From Cordilura impudica (lineage: Eukaryota; Arthropoda; Insecta; Diptera; Scathophagidae): DNA of 64,000 bases. The stretch spans positions 138,826,738 to 138,890,737 of the forward strand of contig OY821520.1 of the NCBI GenBank assembly GCA_963682025.1. Direction: 5' to 3'. Below, one piece after another: positions 47,441 through 57,729 of the stretch. Within the stretch, counting starts at the first letter, position 1, and every line of letters starts with the position of its first letter. The position numbers and the translations under genes were made by a program. Under the pieces are notes generated by a model. That model saw nothing but the letters and a program-made list of their open reading frames with translations. It made no database searches and was not told the origin of the DNA.

Positions 47441-47733
47441 GCAACAGTTTTTTGACAAGTAGGTACATTAGTTATCAATGTAATTTATCGTGGAAAATAT
47501 ATCGCCAAAATCAAAAATTCACCAAAACCGAAAATTGCGAAAAAAAATCGCCCAAAAATCTTCAAAATCAAAAATGGGCAAAATCAAAAATCGCTGAAAA
47601 GAAAAATTGCCAAATGATATTCTAAGTTCAAGGCCAATAGTTTAGTGTTGCCAGATCTAATGTTCTTCGAATGCAAAAACCAAAAAACATTGTATATCAG
47701 CAAGTATTCGAATAAAAAAATCTATGCTAATAA
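47441..47733. other. No gene; A-rich degenerate repeat
   Basis: The stretch 47500-47620 is made of AAATCGCCAAAAATC-like words. Nothing else is recognised. Confidence 0.35.
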
Positions 47734-48194
47734 TCTATACTAACATAATAAAGAGGTAATATGTGTTTGTTTGTTTGTTTGTTTGTTTGTAGGAGGTAAT
47801 CTCCGTAACTACTCATCTGACCTTCCTGAAATTTTCACAGGGTCTTAAAACGGATATGGGAGTGCTACAGGCTGTAATTTTTTTAATTATTTTTAGCGGA
47901 CGTGGGACCTCCCATATAAAGTAAATTTTAAATATCATATAGTATATTAATATGATAGAGAAAGCTTTGTAAATTTGTCTCAGGTCATCTATTATTAACG
48001 TGAGTAGTCAGACAAAAATGGGCGGGATTGGACAAATGCGCGTGGCACTCCTACACAAACTTAATATTAAATGTGATATATCTGAATTACTGTATTAGTG
48101 AGAGCCATGGGACTTTGCGTGAGCTCTCTCATAACGATTCGTGGGGGGGAGGGGCAGGGGGAAGGTGTAGCGAAGCACACCGGGTAACATCTAG
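47734..48194 (+). mobile_element. D2: Helitron with canonical ends
   Basis: It starts TCTATACTAACATAATAAAG after A and ends CTAG before T (48191-48194). The stem GTGT-AGCGAAG-CACAC lies just upstream of the 3' end. The (GTTT)n tract near the 5' end and the GTGGGACCTCCCAT phrase are shared with D1. It is 461 bp and non-coding. Confidence 0.75.
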
Positions 48195-48923
48195 TAATAT
48201 AATAAAAGGCCAATAATAATTTAACTTTTACTATATAAATTGGCTCGGAATAATTTTTTAAGCTGGTTTAATGATTACCGTCCGTCTGTCTGTCCGTGAG
48301 ACCAAATAAACTTGTACGCAAACTATAGGTCGCAAATGAAATCAATATTTATGGGAAATAGGACGATAGTTATTAAAATTTGTAAAAATCGGTGTATGTT
48401 CACACCTAACCGCCATACAAAATTCCCTATGAGATCAACTTTAATTTCCGTAAGATCGTCACTCCAAACACAAACAATGTAGGACCAATTTTAGTCATGG
48501 CTCCATACAAAACACTTAAATTCATATATATATATATTTTGCAGATAACCACTAACAACAAAAACATTCGAAATTTAAAATTCTATGGGTAAATTAAAAA
48601 AAAAATCTTTTTCCTAATATTTGGGATTCTTGAAAAGTATGTTCCAATGACTTTATAACCATTTTTTTTTTTTATAAAAACATGCAAAACTTTTAATTTA
48701 AATTACCTCTAAGTTATGGTATATTTTTTTTTATAACATCAACAGTTTCGGCGTTACTAAATAATATACCACGAAATTCTATGGGTAAAAGTTGATTTTA
48801 TTCGTAACTCTTTTCCGGTTTTTGTCGAATATAATCGACATCAAAGCATGCATTGATTGAAATGAAGAAGTTAATGGTATATTTAAATTTTGCATAGCTT
48901 TGCTTTCTATGATTAAATATATA
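48195..48923. repeat. Diverged GTCY-type debris
   Basis: At 48275-48500 the phrase TACCGTCCGTCTGTCTGTCC, GCAAACTATAGGTCGCAAAT and a GTATGTTCACACCTA block are the minus-strand A-family layout with heavy divergence. The rest is AT-rich. Confidence 0.45.
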
Positions 48924-49290
48924 TCTATAATATTTATAGGCAAGGCGATTTCTTGTGACTGATGTTTTGTTCTACCGTTTTTTTTTTCCCAATTTTGACC
49001 AAACGTGTATTATTTAAAAGGTATTTCTTTTTAACTGTTTTCCAGATTTACAGATTTTTATCCTTTATTTTGAGTAAATTGCATTTAAAGTTGCTACTAA
49101 CACATTCATAAAAAAAAATTATACATATGCTATGTGTGTGTTTATTCAAATTGTTAATGTGTTTGTTAATGAGTTTGTTATCTTCATTCACAATAATAAA
49201 CCAAAAAAGTGTTGGTTTGTAAATTGGCTAAGTTGAAAAATAAAGTTGCCTAGAAATTGCACTGGAATTTCGAGCGCTGGAATCTGCTAG
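48924..49290 (+). mobile_element. B4: non-autonomous Helitron
   Basis: It starts TCTATAATATTTATAGGC after A and ends CTAG before T. The 3' stem (GCACTGGAATTTCGAGCGC) is partly decayed. It is collinear with B1 minus the fold-back insert. Confidence 0.8.
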
Positions 49291-49537
49291 TTTATTATAA
49301 AATTGTATTTTTCAAGCAAAACTTCTTTGCTAGTTTTTTCAAAAAACTCATCAAAAGATAGATAGCGTGTATAATAAATTATTCATTACGATTTTAGAAT
49401 CACAATACATGCATTATAAAAATTGATATCTATCCGGGAACTGTATTGTATATATAAATGAGTTCGTGTATGGTCATGATCATCACTTCTCTATCTGATA
49501 TGAACTTAAAAATATTTGATTTACTCTTATTTTTAAA

Positions 49538-50785
49538 CTCTTTCTTTTAACTCATAATTTCTGTCTGTTTGTCTGTCTGACAGAGGCAACCGATAGTCTT
49601 GTTGTGACTATAGGATAATTTTGGGATAGTCACGCACAGTCACGGAGTGCTTTAAAACCCATTTCCCCTTATTCGATCGATCTGAAACTTGATCGATAGA
49701 CTTGTCGTAAAAAAGGTTAACTTTGACATAGTCACGCACAGTGACGCATAGTCACGCACAGTCACGGAGAGATTAAAACCTCACTTCCCCCATCCGATCG
49801 ATCTGAAACTTTGTCCATAGACTTGCTGTGACCAAAGATTAATTTTAGTATAGTCAAACGGAGAGATTCACGGAGAGATTCAAAACTAATTTATCCTCAT
49901 CCAATCGATCTGAAACTTGGTCGGTATACTTGTTGTGAAAAACAAATTAACTTTGCCTAAGTCATGCATAGTCACACATAGTCACGCACAGTTAGCGAGA
50001 GAATAAAACCCATTTCCCCCTTAATGCTAAAGTTTTCCTAAGGTAAAAGTAAATTTTTTCTATTGAACCAGGGGAAGTCGAATTTCCAGCAAAACTATCA
50101 GCAGGAACAGCAGAAGGACGAATCTTACTACTCATTCTTTGTTGGGCTGTCACCGTTCATAAAATGCAGGGTTCAGCAGTTAATAATGTAGTCATTAACT
50201 TAGGCTCAAAAGTTTTCACCAAAGGATAGGCTTAAAACATAAGACTTCAAAATTTTATGCATAAGGAAAGAAAGAGTTTTAATACTTTGTTTTTATGGGT
50301 TAGATTATTTATGCCCATTAATCCCTCATCCAATGTGGTTTGGATCTGATTACGATTTCCGTATCCAGAAATAATTCAGTTTGTCATTCTTGTGGTACAA
50401 ACACGATTATCTATCTGAGTTATATTGTGAGTATGAGTTATATCACTAATAATCTAACCCATAAAAGCAATGTTTTTATTAAAAGTATTTCTTTCCTTAT
50501 GCATATGAGTTTTGAATCTCTCCGTGACTGTGCGTGACTTTGTGTGACTATTTTAAAATTAATCTCTGGTCACAACAAGTCTATCGACCTAGTTTCAGAT
50601 CGATCGGATAAGGGGAAACGGGTTTTAAATCACTCTGTGACTGCGCGTGACTAGCCCAAAATTAATCTATAGTCACGACAAGACTATGGGCCAAGTTTCA
50701 TATTATTGGATGAGGGGGAATGGGATTGCCCTCGGCAGACAGACATACAGACAGAGAGTATGAGTTAAAAGAAAGAGTCTAAAAA
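49538..50785. repeat. 1.25-kb inverted repeat with tandem GTCACGCACA units and a helicase scrap
   Basis: The left outer arm starts CTCTTTCTTTTAACTCATA and the right outer arm ends with its complement. The left arm holds about three and a half ~125-140 bp units (GTCACGCACAGTCACGGAG...ATCGATCTGAAACTT) at 49585-50020. The right arm holds about two in inverse at 50515-50735. Inner arms 50256-50320 and 50440-50505 pair (TAAGGAAAGAAA...ATGGGTTAGATTA). Confidence 0.7.
50055..50237 (+). pseudogene. Pif1-type helicase fragment (Helitron RepHel)
   Basis: The plus-strand frame reads EPGEVEFPAKLSAGTAEGRI, LLCWAVTVHKMQGS, VINLGSKVFTKG and then stops. AVTVHK.QGS is the classic Pif1/Helitron helicase motif V neighbourhood. 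It precedes motif VI in intact proteins, and the sequence ends just before it. It is a capture or decay product within the inverted repeat, and no other helicase part is adjacent. Confidence 0.75.
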
Positions 50786-50853
50786 TATATTTATTTTTCA
50801 TAATTGAGAAAAATTACACAAAATTCTCTAAAGTCGATTAAAACACAGAGTAA

Positions 50854-51146
50854 AGGCCTAGTTAGCAATATGTTGTTAAAATGTATCCGTACCGTAAATG
50901 TAACGTTGGCATTTAGTGCAATTATAGAACGTAAAAAATGAACCAGCATGTTGTTGTGTAAAATTACCAAACTTTATCAGTTCACTATTATCACGTACAA
51001 ACGTAGCAAAAATCTATATTCAGCAGATTGGGACGTTCCGGGTACTTGACAGTTGAGTTCGGTAACTGCTTTATATTCTTTTCATGTAACAAAAAAAAAA
51101 AGCAGTTGACACGTTTGGTTACGGTTACGTGTGGCTAACTAGGCCT
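50854..51146. mobile_element. MITE with AGGCCTAGTTAGC ends and TAA duplication
   Basis: The left end AGGCCTAGTTAGC and the right end GCTAACTAGGCCT are perfect inverted copies over 13 bases. TAA flanks both (50851-50853 and 51147-51149). A 3-bp TAA site fits PIF/Harbinger-type elements. It is 293 bp and has no coding capacity. Confidence 0.65.
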
Positions 51147-51488
51147 TAAACAATAACATCAATCTGAAAATTGTTTTAATCTAGAAAATATAACGGAACC
51201 ATTTGTCAAAAAACATGTGTTAGGGAATTAACAAATGTGTTCGCTCTAAAATTAAATCTATCTGTACTATCATTTGAGTTCCCTTGGACAGAACACATAT
51301 TAATAAATTAGTAAAAACTCATATAGTTAAAATTACTACATACTGCTTCTTCCAAGTTTTAAGTGATTGATCAAAAGAGAAGAGAAATAAATGTGTCGGT
51401 AGAAAAATTATTGTACAACTTTGGGAAGTTGGTAAAAATTATCGGCAAATAGGAAGAATTGTAATAGGAAAATTGAATTGAAAAAAAA
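51147..51488. other. AT-rich DNA, nothing recognised
   Basis: No gene or shared repeat was seen before the T-run that marks the Jockey element tail. Confidence 0.35.
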
Positions 51489-52397
51489 TTTTTTTTTTTT
51501 TTTAATTTTATCTTTATTTGCAATCTATTTTACAAAAATAATAAGCAAATCTTATAATATTTACAATTAACTTAAAATAGTTGAGTTCCAATGAACTCAA
51601 TAAATATATATATTACATTAATGTATTATTTACATATAAATATTTTTCCATATTTTTATTTATCGCTACTTCCTAAAAGGTAGATCAAGTATGTTAAATC
51701 TTTTTAGCCTATGTATTTCGTCACTGTCATCTAATAGGTTAATGGCTAAAACGTTTGAGTGATTGCCTAGCCTATCAAGATATCTTTAACTAAACTTGTT
51801 GATTTCGTCTTTTATTGTTGATATACCGAGATCCTTATGTATATTGGTGTTTTTAATAAACCAGGGCGCATCAGATATTAGTCGTAATGTTTTAGATTGA
51901 TACCTTTGCAGAATTTCCACATTTGAATTGCTAGTAGTTCCCCATAGTTGCAAACCATAAGTCCAAACTAGCTTGAGAATGGTTATATAACTTTATTTCC
52001 AGGCTTAATTCAAATTTCGATCCCAGCAGAGCAGAGCATTTTTTTTTTTTTTTTTTATTTTAAAATGTTTCTTCTTTTTGTCAATATGTTTCCTCCATGT
52101 AAGTCTTCTGTCTAGATGTAGGGCCAGATACTTCACATTGTTACTTGTTGGAATAGAGTTTCCATTTAAAGTTAGGCCTGGACAATCACCTTTCCTCAGC
52201 GTAAATGTAACGTGAACGGAGTTTTCCGTGTTAACTCTAATGTTCCATTTTTGCAACCAACTTTGTATAAGATTCAGTTCATTTTGTACCTGTTCAGATC
52301 CTTCAACTGGTGACTCATATGATGCTAGTATAGCAGTGTCGTCAGCGTATGTTGCAATGGTTAATCCATCCACTATCTGATGTAAAAATTGTATAAA

Positions 52398-52860
52398 GTA
52401 CTGGGAAGCAGCTCTATATGGGGCCTATGACTAAGAGTTGTCCAATAGGGATCATTTTTGGACTACTGATTAATGGATGTAATAAACACATACAAACCCA
52501 ATTTGACTAAGATTTGTATGATAATTTGGATCTTATGGCAATATATGTTGATTTGATAGGGGTATTTGTATGGGGGCTAGGTCTGAACATGGACCGATTC
52601 TCACTAATTTCAACAATGTTCATCGCATGGCCAATAGAAGATTAAATACCAAATTTCCTCAAAATATATTCATATTTGCGACCTGCAGTTTGATTACAAG
52701 CTTTACATGGACACACAGACTGACGGACGGACGGAAGGACGGACGGACATCGTTAAATCGAATCAGATAGTGATTCTGATTCGATCGGTATAATTAAAGA
52801 TGAGTGTAGGTCAAATATTTTTGGTTGTTACAAACAGCAGCACAAAGTCATTATACCCGA
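52398..52860 (+). mobile_element. A7: 3' half of a GTCY-type repeat inside N3
   Basis: It starts GGGAAGCAGCTCTATATGGG and runs through the (GGAC)n tract at 52723-52746 to TCATTATACCCG. It lies back to back with A8. Confidence 0.75.
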
Positions 52861-53152
52861 TAACTGATTCTTCTCAAATTTTGTTTGTATATAGTTTTGC
52901 AAAATACAAGAGAGATTACCAAACATGGTCAGGATCGGTCCGTTTTTGGGCCTAGTCCTCATATAGATATAGCATCCGATATGAACTTTTTCATATCTGC
53001 ATCCGAAAAAATTGATAAAAATCCCACTCAAATTTGGTTTATGCTTATTTTCTATATCCAGTTTGTTGGGCCTGAGAGATAGGGTCTCTAAACGCATTGT
53101 ATAGGGTATCGTATAGTCGGTCTAGACCGACTATAATTTTCTTACTTGTTAG
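52861..53152 (-). mobile_element. A8: 5' third of a GTCY-type repeat inside N3
   Basis: Minus strand. The palindromic tip GTCGGTCTAGACCGAC is at 53116-53131, followed by TTTTCTTACTTGTT. The copy breaks off at ACTGATTCTTCTCAAATTTT, so the pair A7/A8 is not a simple dimer. Confidence 0.75.
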
Positions 53153-54240
53153 TTTGTATAACAACCCAATATGCCATACTCTATCGAATGCTTGTTGCAC
53201 ATCCAAGAACACAGCGGAACAATAAAAATTTTTTCAAATGTATTTCTAATGACGTTGACAATCCGGCGACACTGTTCTGGCGTGCCGTATTTATGCCTGA
53301 AACCAAACTGATAATCTGGAATAATATGATGTTTTTCCAGTATAGGCAGTAATCTTTTTAGAAGAAGTCTTTCAAATATCTTGGAAAATGTTGGTAACAA
53401 ACTTATTGGTCTATAGGAAGAAACACAATTTTCAGGTTTATTTGGTTTGTTTATCATTATAATTTTTGCATATTTCCATTGGGATGGGTAGTAGTTTAAA
53501 CACAGTTGTAAGGAGAACATAGCCTTTTTTAGGTCAAGCCTTAACTACTGTGGAGTCAATACTGTCGTAACCTGGTGCTTTTTTTGAATTGAGTTCTTTT
53601 ATAATATTTTTTACCTCAGAAGGAGTCACATGCTTAATAGGACGATCCATTTGACATGCTACATCAAGGAATTGTAATATTTCGTGTCTATTTAAAGGAT
53701 TATTTAAATCAAATGTTGTAAAAGCTTGTTCTAAGTGCTCTTTAAATACGTTTACTTTATCAGGACGTTTTAAATATTTGATTACCTTCCAAAGACTATA
53801 TTCGTCATTTTTGTAACATCCAAATTCTTAAGAAAGTCTTTGACGGAATTATTTTTATATTCTTTGAGGCGTTTTTTTAAGTATTGGCCGCTCGACTTAA
53901 GTTGGCCTTATCAAATGGACTTCTAGTTCTTTGGTAAATCCTCCTCAAGCAACGTTTGTTCCTAATAAGTTCTCTTATTTCAGCAGAAATTTTCACATTA
54001 GAACCATTCGAATTACATTGTGGTGGGGTAGATAAACAAGCTGCCTCATGAATTAAGCTCGTAAACGATTCTATGGCATCTTCTAATTCGCTTTCAGTTT
54101 AAATGAAATATTCAAATGTTGAAAAATTAGGAATTATAACATCCAAGCCAAGATCTGGCCGTCCACGTAAACTAGCTGTTAGAGAATCTAGATGTGCCTC
54201 TCGCCAATTGTTTTTAATTTTTAATTTTCTTTTGTTTGTA

Positions 54241-55090
54241 ACTTTTTAAGAATTTTATTTTTCTTTATGTTTTAAAATTATATTTTCGAAAATATTTTTG
54301 TTCTTTTAATATTTACTATTTGAATTGAATAAATTGAACCTAATATTTTTTTAATAACGCGGGATTTTTTAATTCGTTTCTCGTTTATACGCGTCCAGCT
54401 TTTGACATTTTCCATGAAAGCATTTATTCGTAAATTACTGTAAATACTTAGGTCATAATATCAATATTAATACGTTTTCTTTCGATTGATTTCGATTTTA
54501 TTTTTAGTAAATAAGTCATCGAGATTTGGTGTTCTTACACCATTGCATGAAACGTTTGATTTTCTTGTTGGTATTCTTTTATTTAATTTTATTTTCTTTA
54601 AGTGCAGCTGTTTTGTTTTATGCTTTGAAAACGTTATTAATTCCGGGTACCTGGGGAAAATATTCCACTTAATCGGGAAATGTAAAAGGAATTCCGGAGA
54701 ATTTTCTCCCGATGTTTCCAGAAATACAACCCCTATGTCTTATTGTAAGCACCTTACTTTTATTTTCACTTGTATTTATGTTGGGGTATATATAAAAAAT
54801 TTTTACTTATGTATATTATGCTCTCTCATTTCAATTCAACTCTCATAATTGTTTGGATTTTGTGCTTTGGTTCGGCATTAATTGTTTAAATATATATCAA
54901 GGCCATTTTGGCCATAAAATGCAGCAAAAACTGTCACGAAAATAATTTGTTAGCATATTATTATCAAAACACACGAAATGTTTATAAAACTTCGCATAAC
55001 AAAATGTTTTTTTGCTTACAAAATATAAACATTGGCAGGTGTATTATGTGAAAACTTATTAAAGTATGAGCGTGAGAAGTTTTGTAGTTT
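54241..55090. other. No gene recognised
   Basis: A 120-codon frame at 54486-54848 has no family motif, is T-rich and hydrophobic by composition, and is most likely chance. Confidence 0.35.
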
Positions 55091-55520
55091 TTATACCCTA
55101 TACCATTCTATGGTACGGGCATAATGAGTTTGTGCTGATGTTTGTAAATACGAAAAATTCAGATCTAAAATTTTATTTATACTGATTGACTCCGCAAACT
55201 ACGGGTCGAAATTGTAAAAGTATTTGGGTCATCATCGGTATGTAAGCTATGATTGATCGGCTCAATGCCAATCGAAATACAATTTGGAGAAGATCGGTGC
55301 ATTTTCAGACCTAGTCCCCATACACCTAAATTAACCTAAGTTCCAAATTATTAGTCAAAGTTGTTCTATTGCACCTATATTAACGGTGTAGTGACATTAT
55401 TAGTCATAGTCCTAATATAAAGCTGCTCCCAGGTATTCAAAAAATCTATCTAAAAAGATTAAAAAATTTTTTTTTCAAAATTAGTTGGTATATATTTTTA
55501 GAAATCAAAATCCATAGTTA
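55091..55520 (-). repeat. Diverged GTCY-family repeat
   Basis: It begins TATACCCTATACCATTCTATGG and has TTTTCAGACCTAGTCCCCAT and AAGCTGCTCCCAGGTATTC in the A-family order on the minus strand, without a GTCY run. Confidence 0.55.
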
Positions 55521-55789
55521 TGTAAAGTAATTAAGAATAATTAAGTAATGACATTTTTTTTATTATTATTTGCAAAAAACAAATGTAAAATTTCATTATC
55601 AGGGTTAAAATTTTTATAACCAACGAACGGTTTTTCCCGACCACCTTTGAATATTATGGAACTTAGTTGTCTTTTGGCACCTTACTTAACTAAGATAAAC
55701 ATAAAATTTTGGACTTCAAGCTTCTGTTGTTCCTGAGATATGGCGCGTCAAAAAATGAAAAAATCATTAAAAACACATACAGGGTGGCC

Positions 55790-57093
55790 AAAAATTAACG
55801 AACGGGGTTTGAATTGCTTATAACTTTTTTATTATATTTTTTTTTTCTTTTCTTTTCAGCATTTTGTAAAGAAGACTTGGGGAATTTAAAATGGAGCAGT
55901 ACTCAATTGAACCACGTGCCCAAATTGTTGGGGTTTATTTTTCAAATCAACGATCCATTGTTTTGACTCAGCGTGCATATCGTCGTTATTATAATGTGCG
56001 GGTTGGACCCTCAGAGTCAACAATAAACCGTCTGGTTGCAAATTTTCGACAACAAGGGGCAATAAGGAACCTTCCTGGTGCTGGCAGAGGACAAACGGTG
56101 CACACGGATGACAATATTGAACTGGTACGGAGGAGTATTCGGGAAGATGGAGAAACATCAACCTGGAGACGTTCGACAAAACTTGGCCTCTCAGGAGCGT
56201 CGCTGCAGAGAATTTTGCACACAATAGGAATGTTTCCATACAAGATTCAGCTTGTCCAACAATTGAAACCGACAGATTACCAGCAACGACTTGATTATGC
56301 AGTGTTTTTCCGGCAAAAAGCCGAAGAAAATCATAATTTTATTCATAATTTAATTACGAGCGACGAATCCCATTTCCAATTAAGTGGGTTCATTAATAAG
56401 CAAAACTGCAAGATATGGGCTACGGAAAATCCGAGAGTAGTTCAACAGCGAGAATTATACCCACCTAAGTGTACGATTTGGTGCGGTGTTTCATCGGAAA
56501 GAATAATTAGTCCTTATTTTTTTGAAAATGAACACAGGGTCGCCGTTTCCGTCATTGGTGTCAGATATCGGACAATGTTGGAAAATTGTTTAAGGCCAGC
56601 CGTGGAAAACCATCCGCAAGTATGATTACAACAAGATGGAGCCATAGCACTGCAAAGGACACAATGGCTCTTTTACGGGACATCTTTGGTGAACGAATTA
56701 TTTCGCGTACAAGTGATTTTAATTGGCCTCCGCGTTCACCGGATTTAACCGCTCCAGACTGTTTTCTTTGGGGTTATTTGAAAGGAAAAGTCTACATTAA
56801 TAAGCCTATAACTATCCAGCAGTTAAAAAGTATATTGCTTTTTAATAAACAACATAACGACGAAATAAACAACACAACACCTGAAGTTTTGCGAAAGGTT
56901 ATGGAAAATGTGTTGGAAAGAGCACGAATTTGCGAAGCAGAAAATGGCCACCACTTGCGAGATATTATTTTTCATAACTAAACTAAAAGTATCCCCAATG
57001 ATATACTGTATTGAAAAAAAAAATTAAATAATTATTTCTTAAATAAAAAGTTATAACGAATTCAAACCCATTCGTTAATTTTGGGCCACCCTG
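55790..57093 (+). mobile_element. Mariner-like element with ~50-bp TIRs and TA duplication
   Basis: The ends are CAGGGTGGCCAAAAATTAAC on the left and its complement on the right (GTTAATTTTGGGCCACCCTG). The TIR match runs inward ~50 bp, to the TTATAACTTTTT block. A TA dinucleotide flanks both sides (55788-55789 and 57094-57095). At 1304 bp it has the usual size for the Tc1/mariner superfamily. It is inserted in the left arm of T2b. Confidence 0.9.
55891..56981 (+). pseudogene. Mariner-like transposase, nearly intact but broken
   Basis: The N-terminal part carries a helix-turn-helix region (IEPRAQIVGVYFSNQRSI; RVGPSESTINRLV; SGASLQRILHTIGMFPYKIQ). The catalytic core shows LITSDESHFQLSGFINKQNC (first Asp, residue ~158-160), PPKCTIWCGV, IISPYFFEN, QQDGA (second Asp, just after position 56626) and WPPRSPDLTAPDCFLWGYLK (third acidic position). 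It ends ENGHHLRDIIFHN at 56981. Two lesions separate it from an intact frame: an in-frame TGA at 56623-56625 and a single-base shift near 56645. This group is widespread in insects. Confidence 0.9.
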
Positions 57094-57729
57094 TATAAGT
57101 GGTCTACCATTGTGATTTATATATCAAAAAGTTTTTAACATACTGCGTCAAAATTTGCCTTATTTTATAGGTATTGAGAATAGCTTTTAAACTGCATTTA
57201 GTTAAATTTTTTCTGAAAGTTCAAAGGTGACTGTCACATGTTTTAAAGTTTGGGAAGCTTTATATCAAAAAATTAAATTTGTAAAATTTTGGAAAAAAAT
57301 ATGTGTTAATCCTGATAGCATAAACTACATTTAGTTAAATTTTTTCTGAAAGGTTAAAGGTCACTGTCACATGTTTTAAAGTTTGGGAAGCTTTATATCA
57401 AAAAATTAAATTTGTAAAATTTTGGGAAAAAAATATGTGTTAATCCTGATAGCATTCTCTGCATTTTGTGCTAAAAATTTTGAGCGACCTCTTATTAGTA
57501 CCTGAGATATTGATAAAAATGTGAAATTGTTTGAAAAAATTTCATATATTTTCTTTTTATTTATTTATTTGGGTGATAATAAATACATATATTATTTTAG
57601 ACAAAAGAAGTTGAAAGTAAGAAGTATTTATTTTATATTTTCAATTAAAAATTCTCTGCCTTCGGAGTACAGTTTTACTTTAAGGTTTGATTTTCCTCCA
57701 GGAACAAAATAGTGCAATTTTTGTGTTCC

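Larger units (their letters stand above)
51489..54240 (-). mobile_element. N3: Jockey-type LINE, split by GTCY repeats
   Basis: The poly-A tail is the T-run 51489-51503. On the minus strand, 54190-53540 encodes the pre-RT region (SALEDAIESFTSLIHEAACL-like; KHVTPSEVKNIIKELNSKKAPGY). Then 53520-53150 reads QWKYAKIIMINKPNKPEN, SSYRPISLLPTFSKIFERLL and FGFRHKYGTPEQCRRI. After an insertion, 52373-52005 carries TIATYADDTAILAS and YLALHLDRRLTWRKHI. The C-terminus runs to about 51665 (YGLQLWGTTSNSNVEILQRY; RLKRFNILDLP). All blocks are typical of Jockey. About 60-70 residues with the usual PQGSVLGP motif are missing at the insertion point. Stops and frameshifts occur elsewhere. Confidence 0.85.

Noticed and set aside
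49585..50030. CRISPR-like spacing of GTCACGCACA repeats
   Set aside because: Units of ~125-140 bp without constant short repeats and unique spacers, in an evident eukaryotic repeat. This is a tandem array.
54486..54848. 120-codon frame as a possible membrane protein
   Set aside because: Hydrophobicity comes from T-rich sequence; there are no motifs, no signal for translation, and no neighbouring coding segments.
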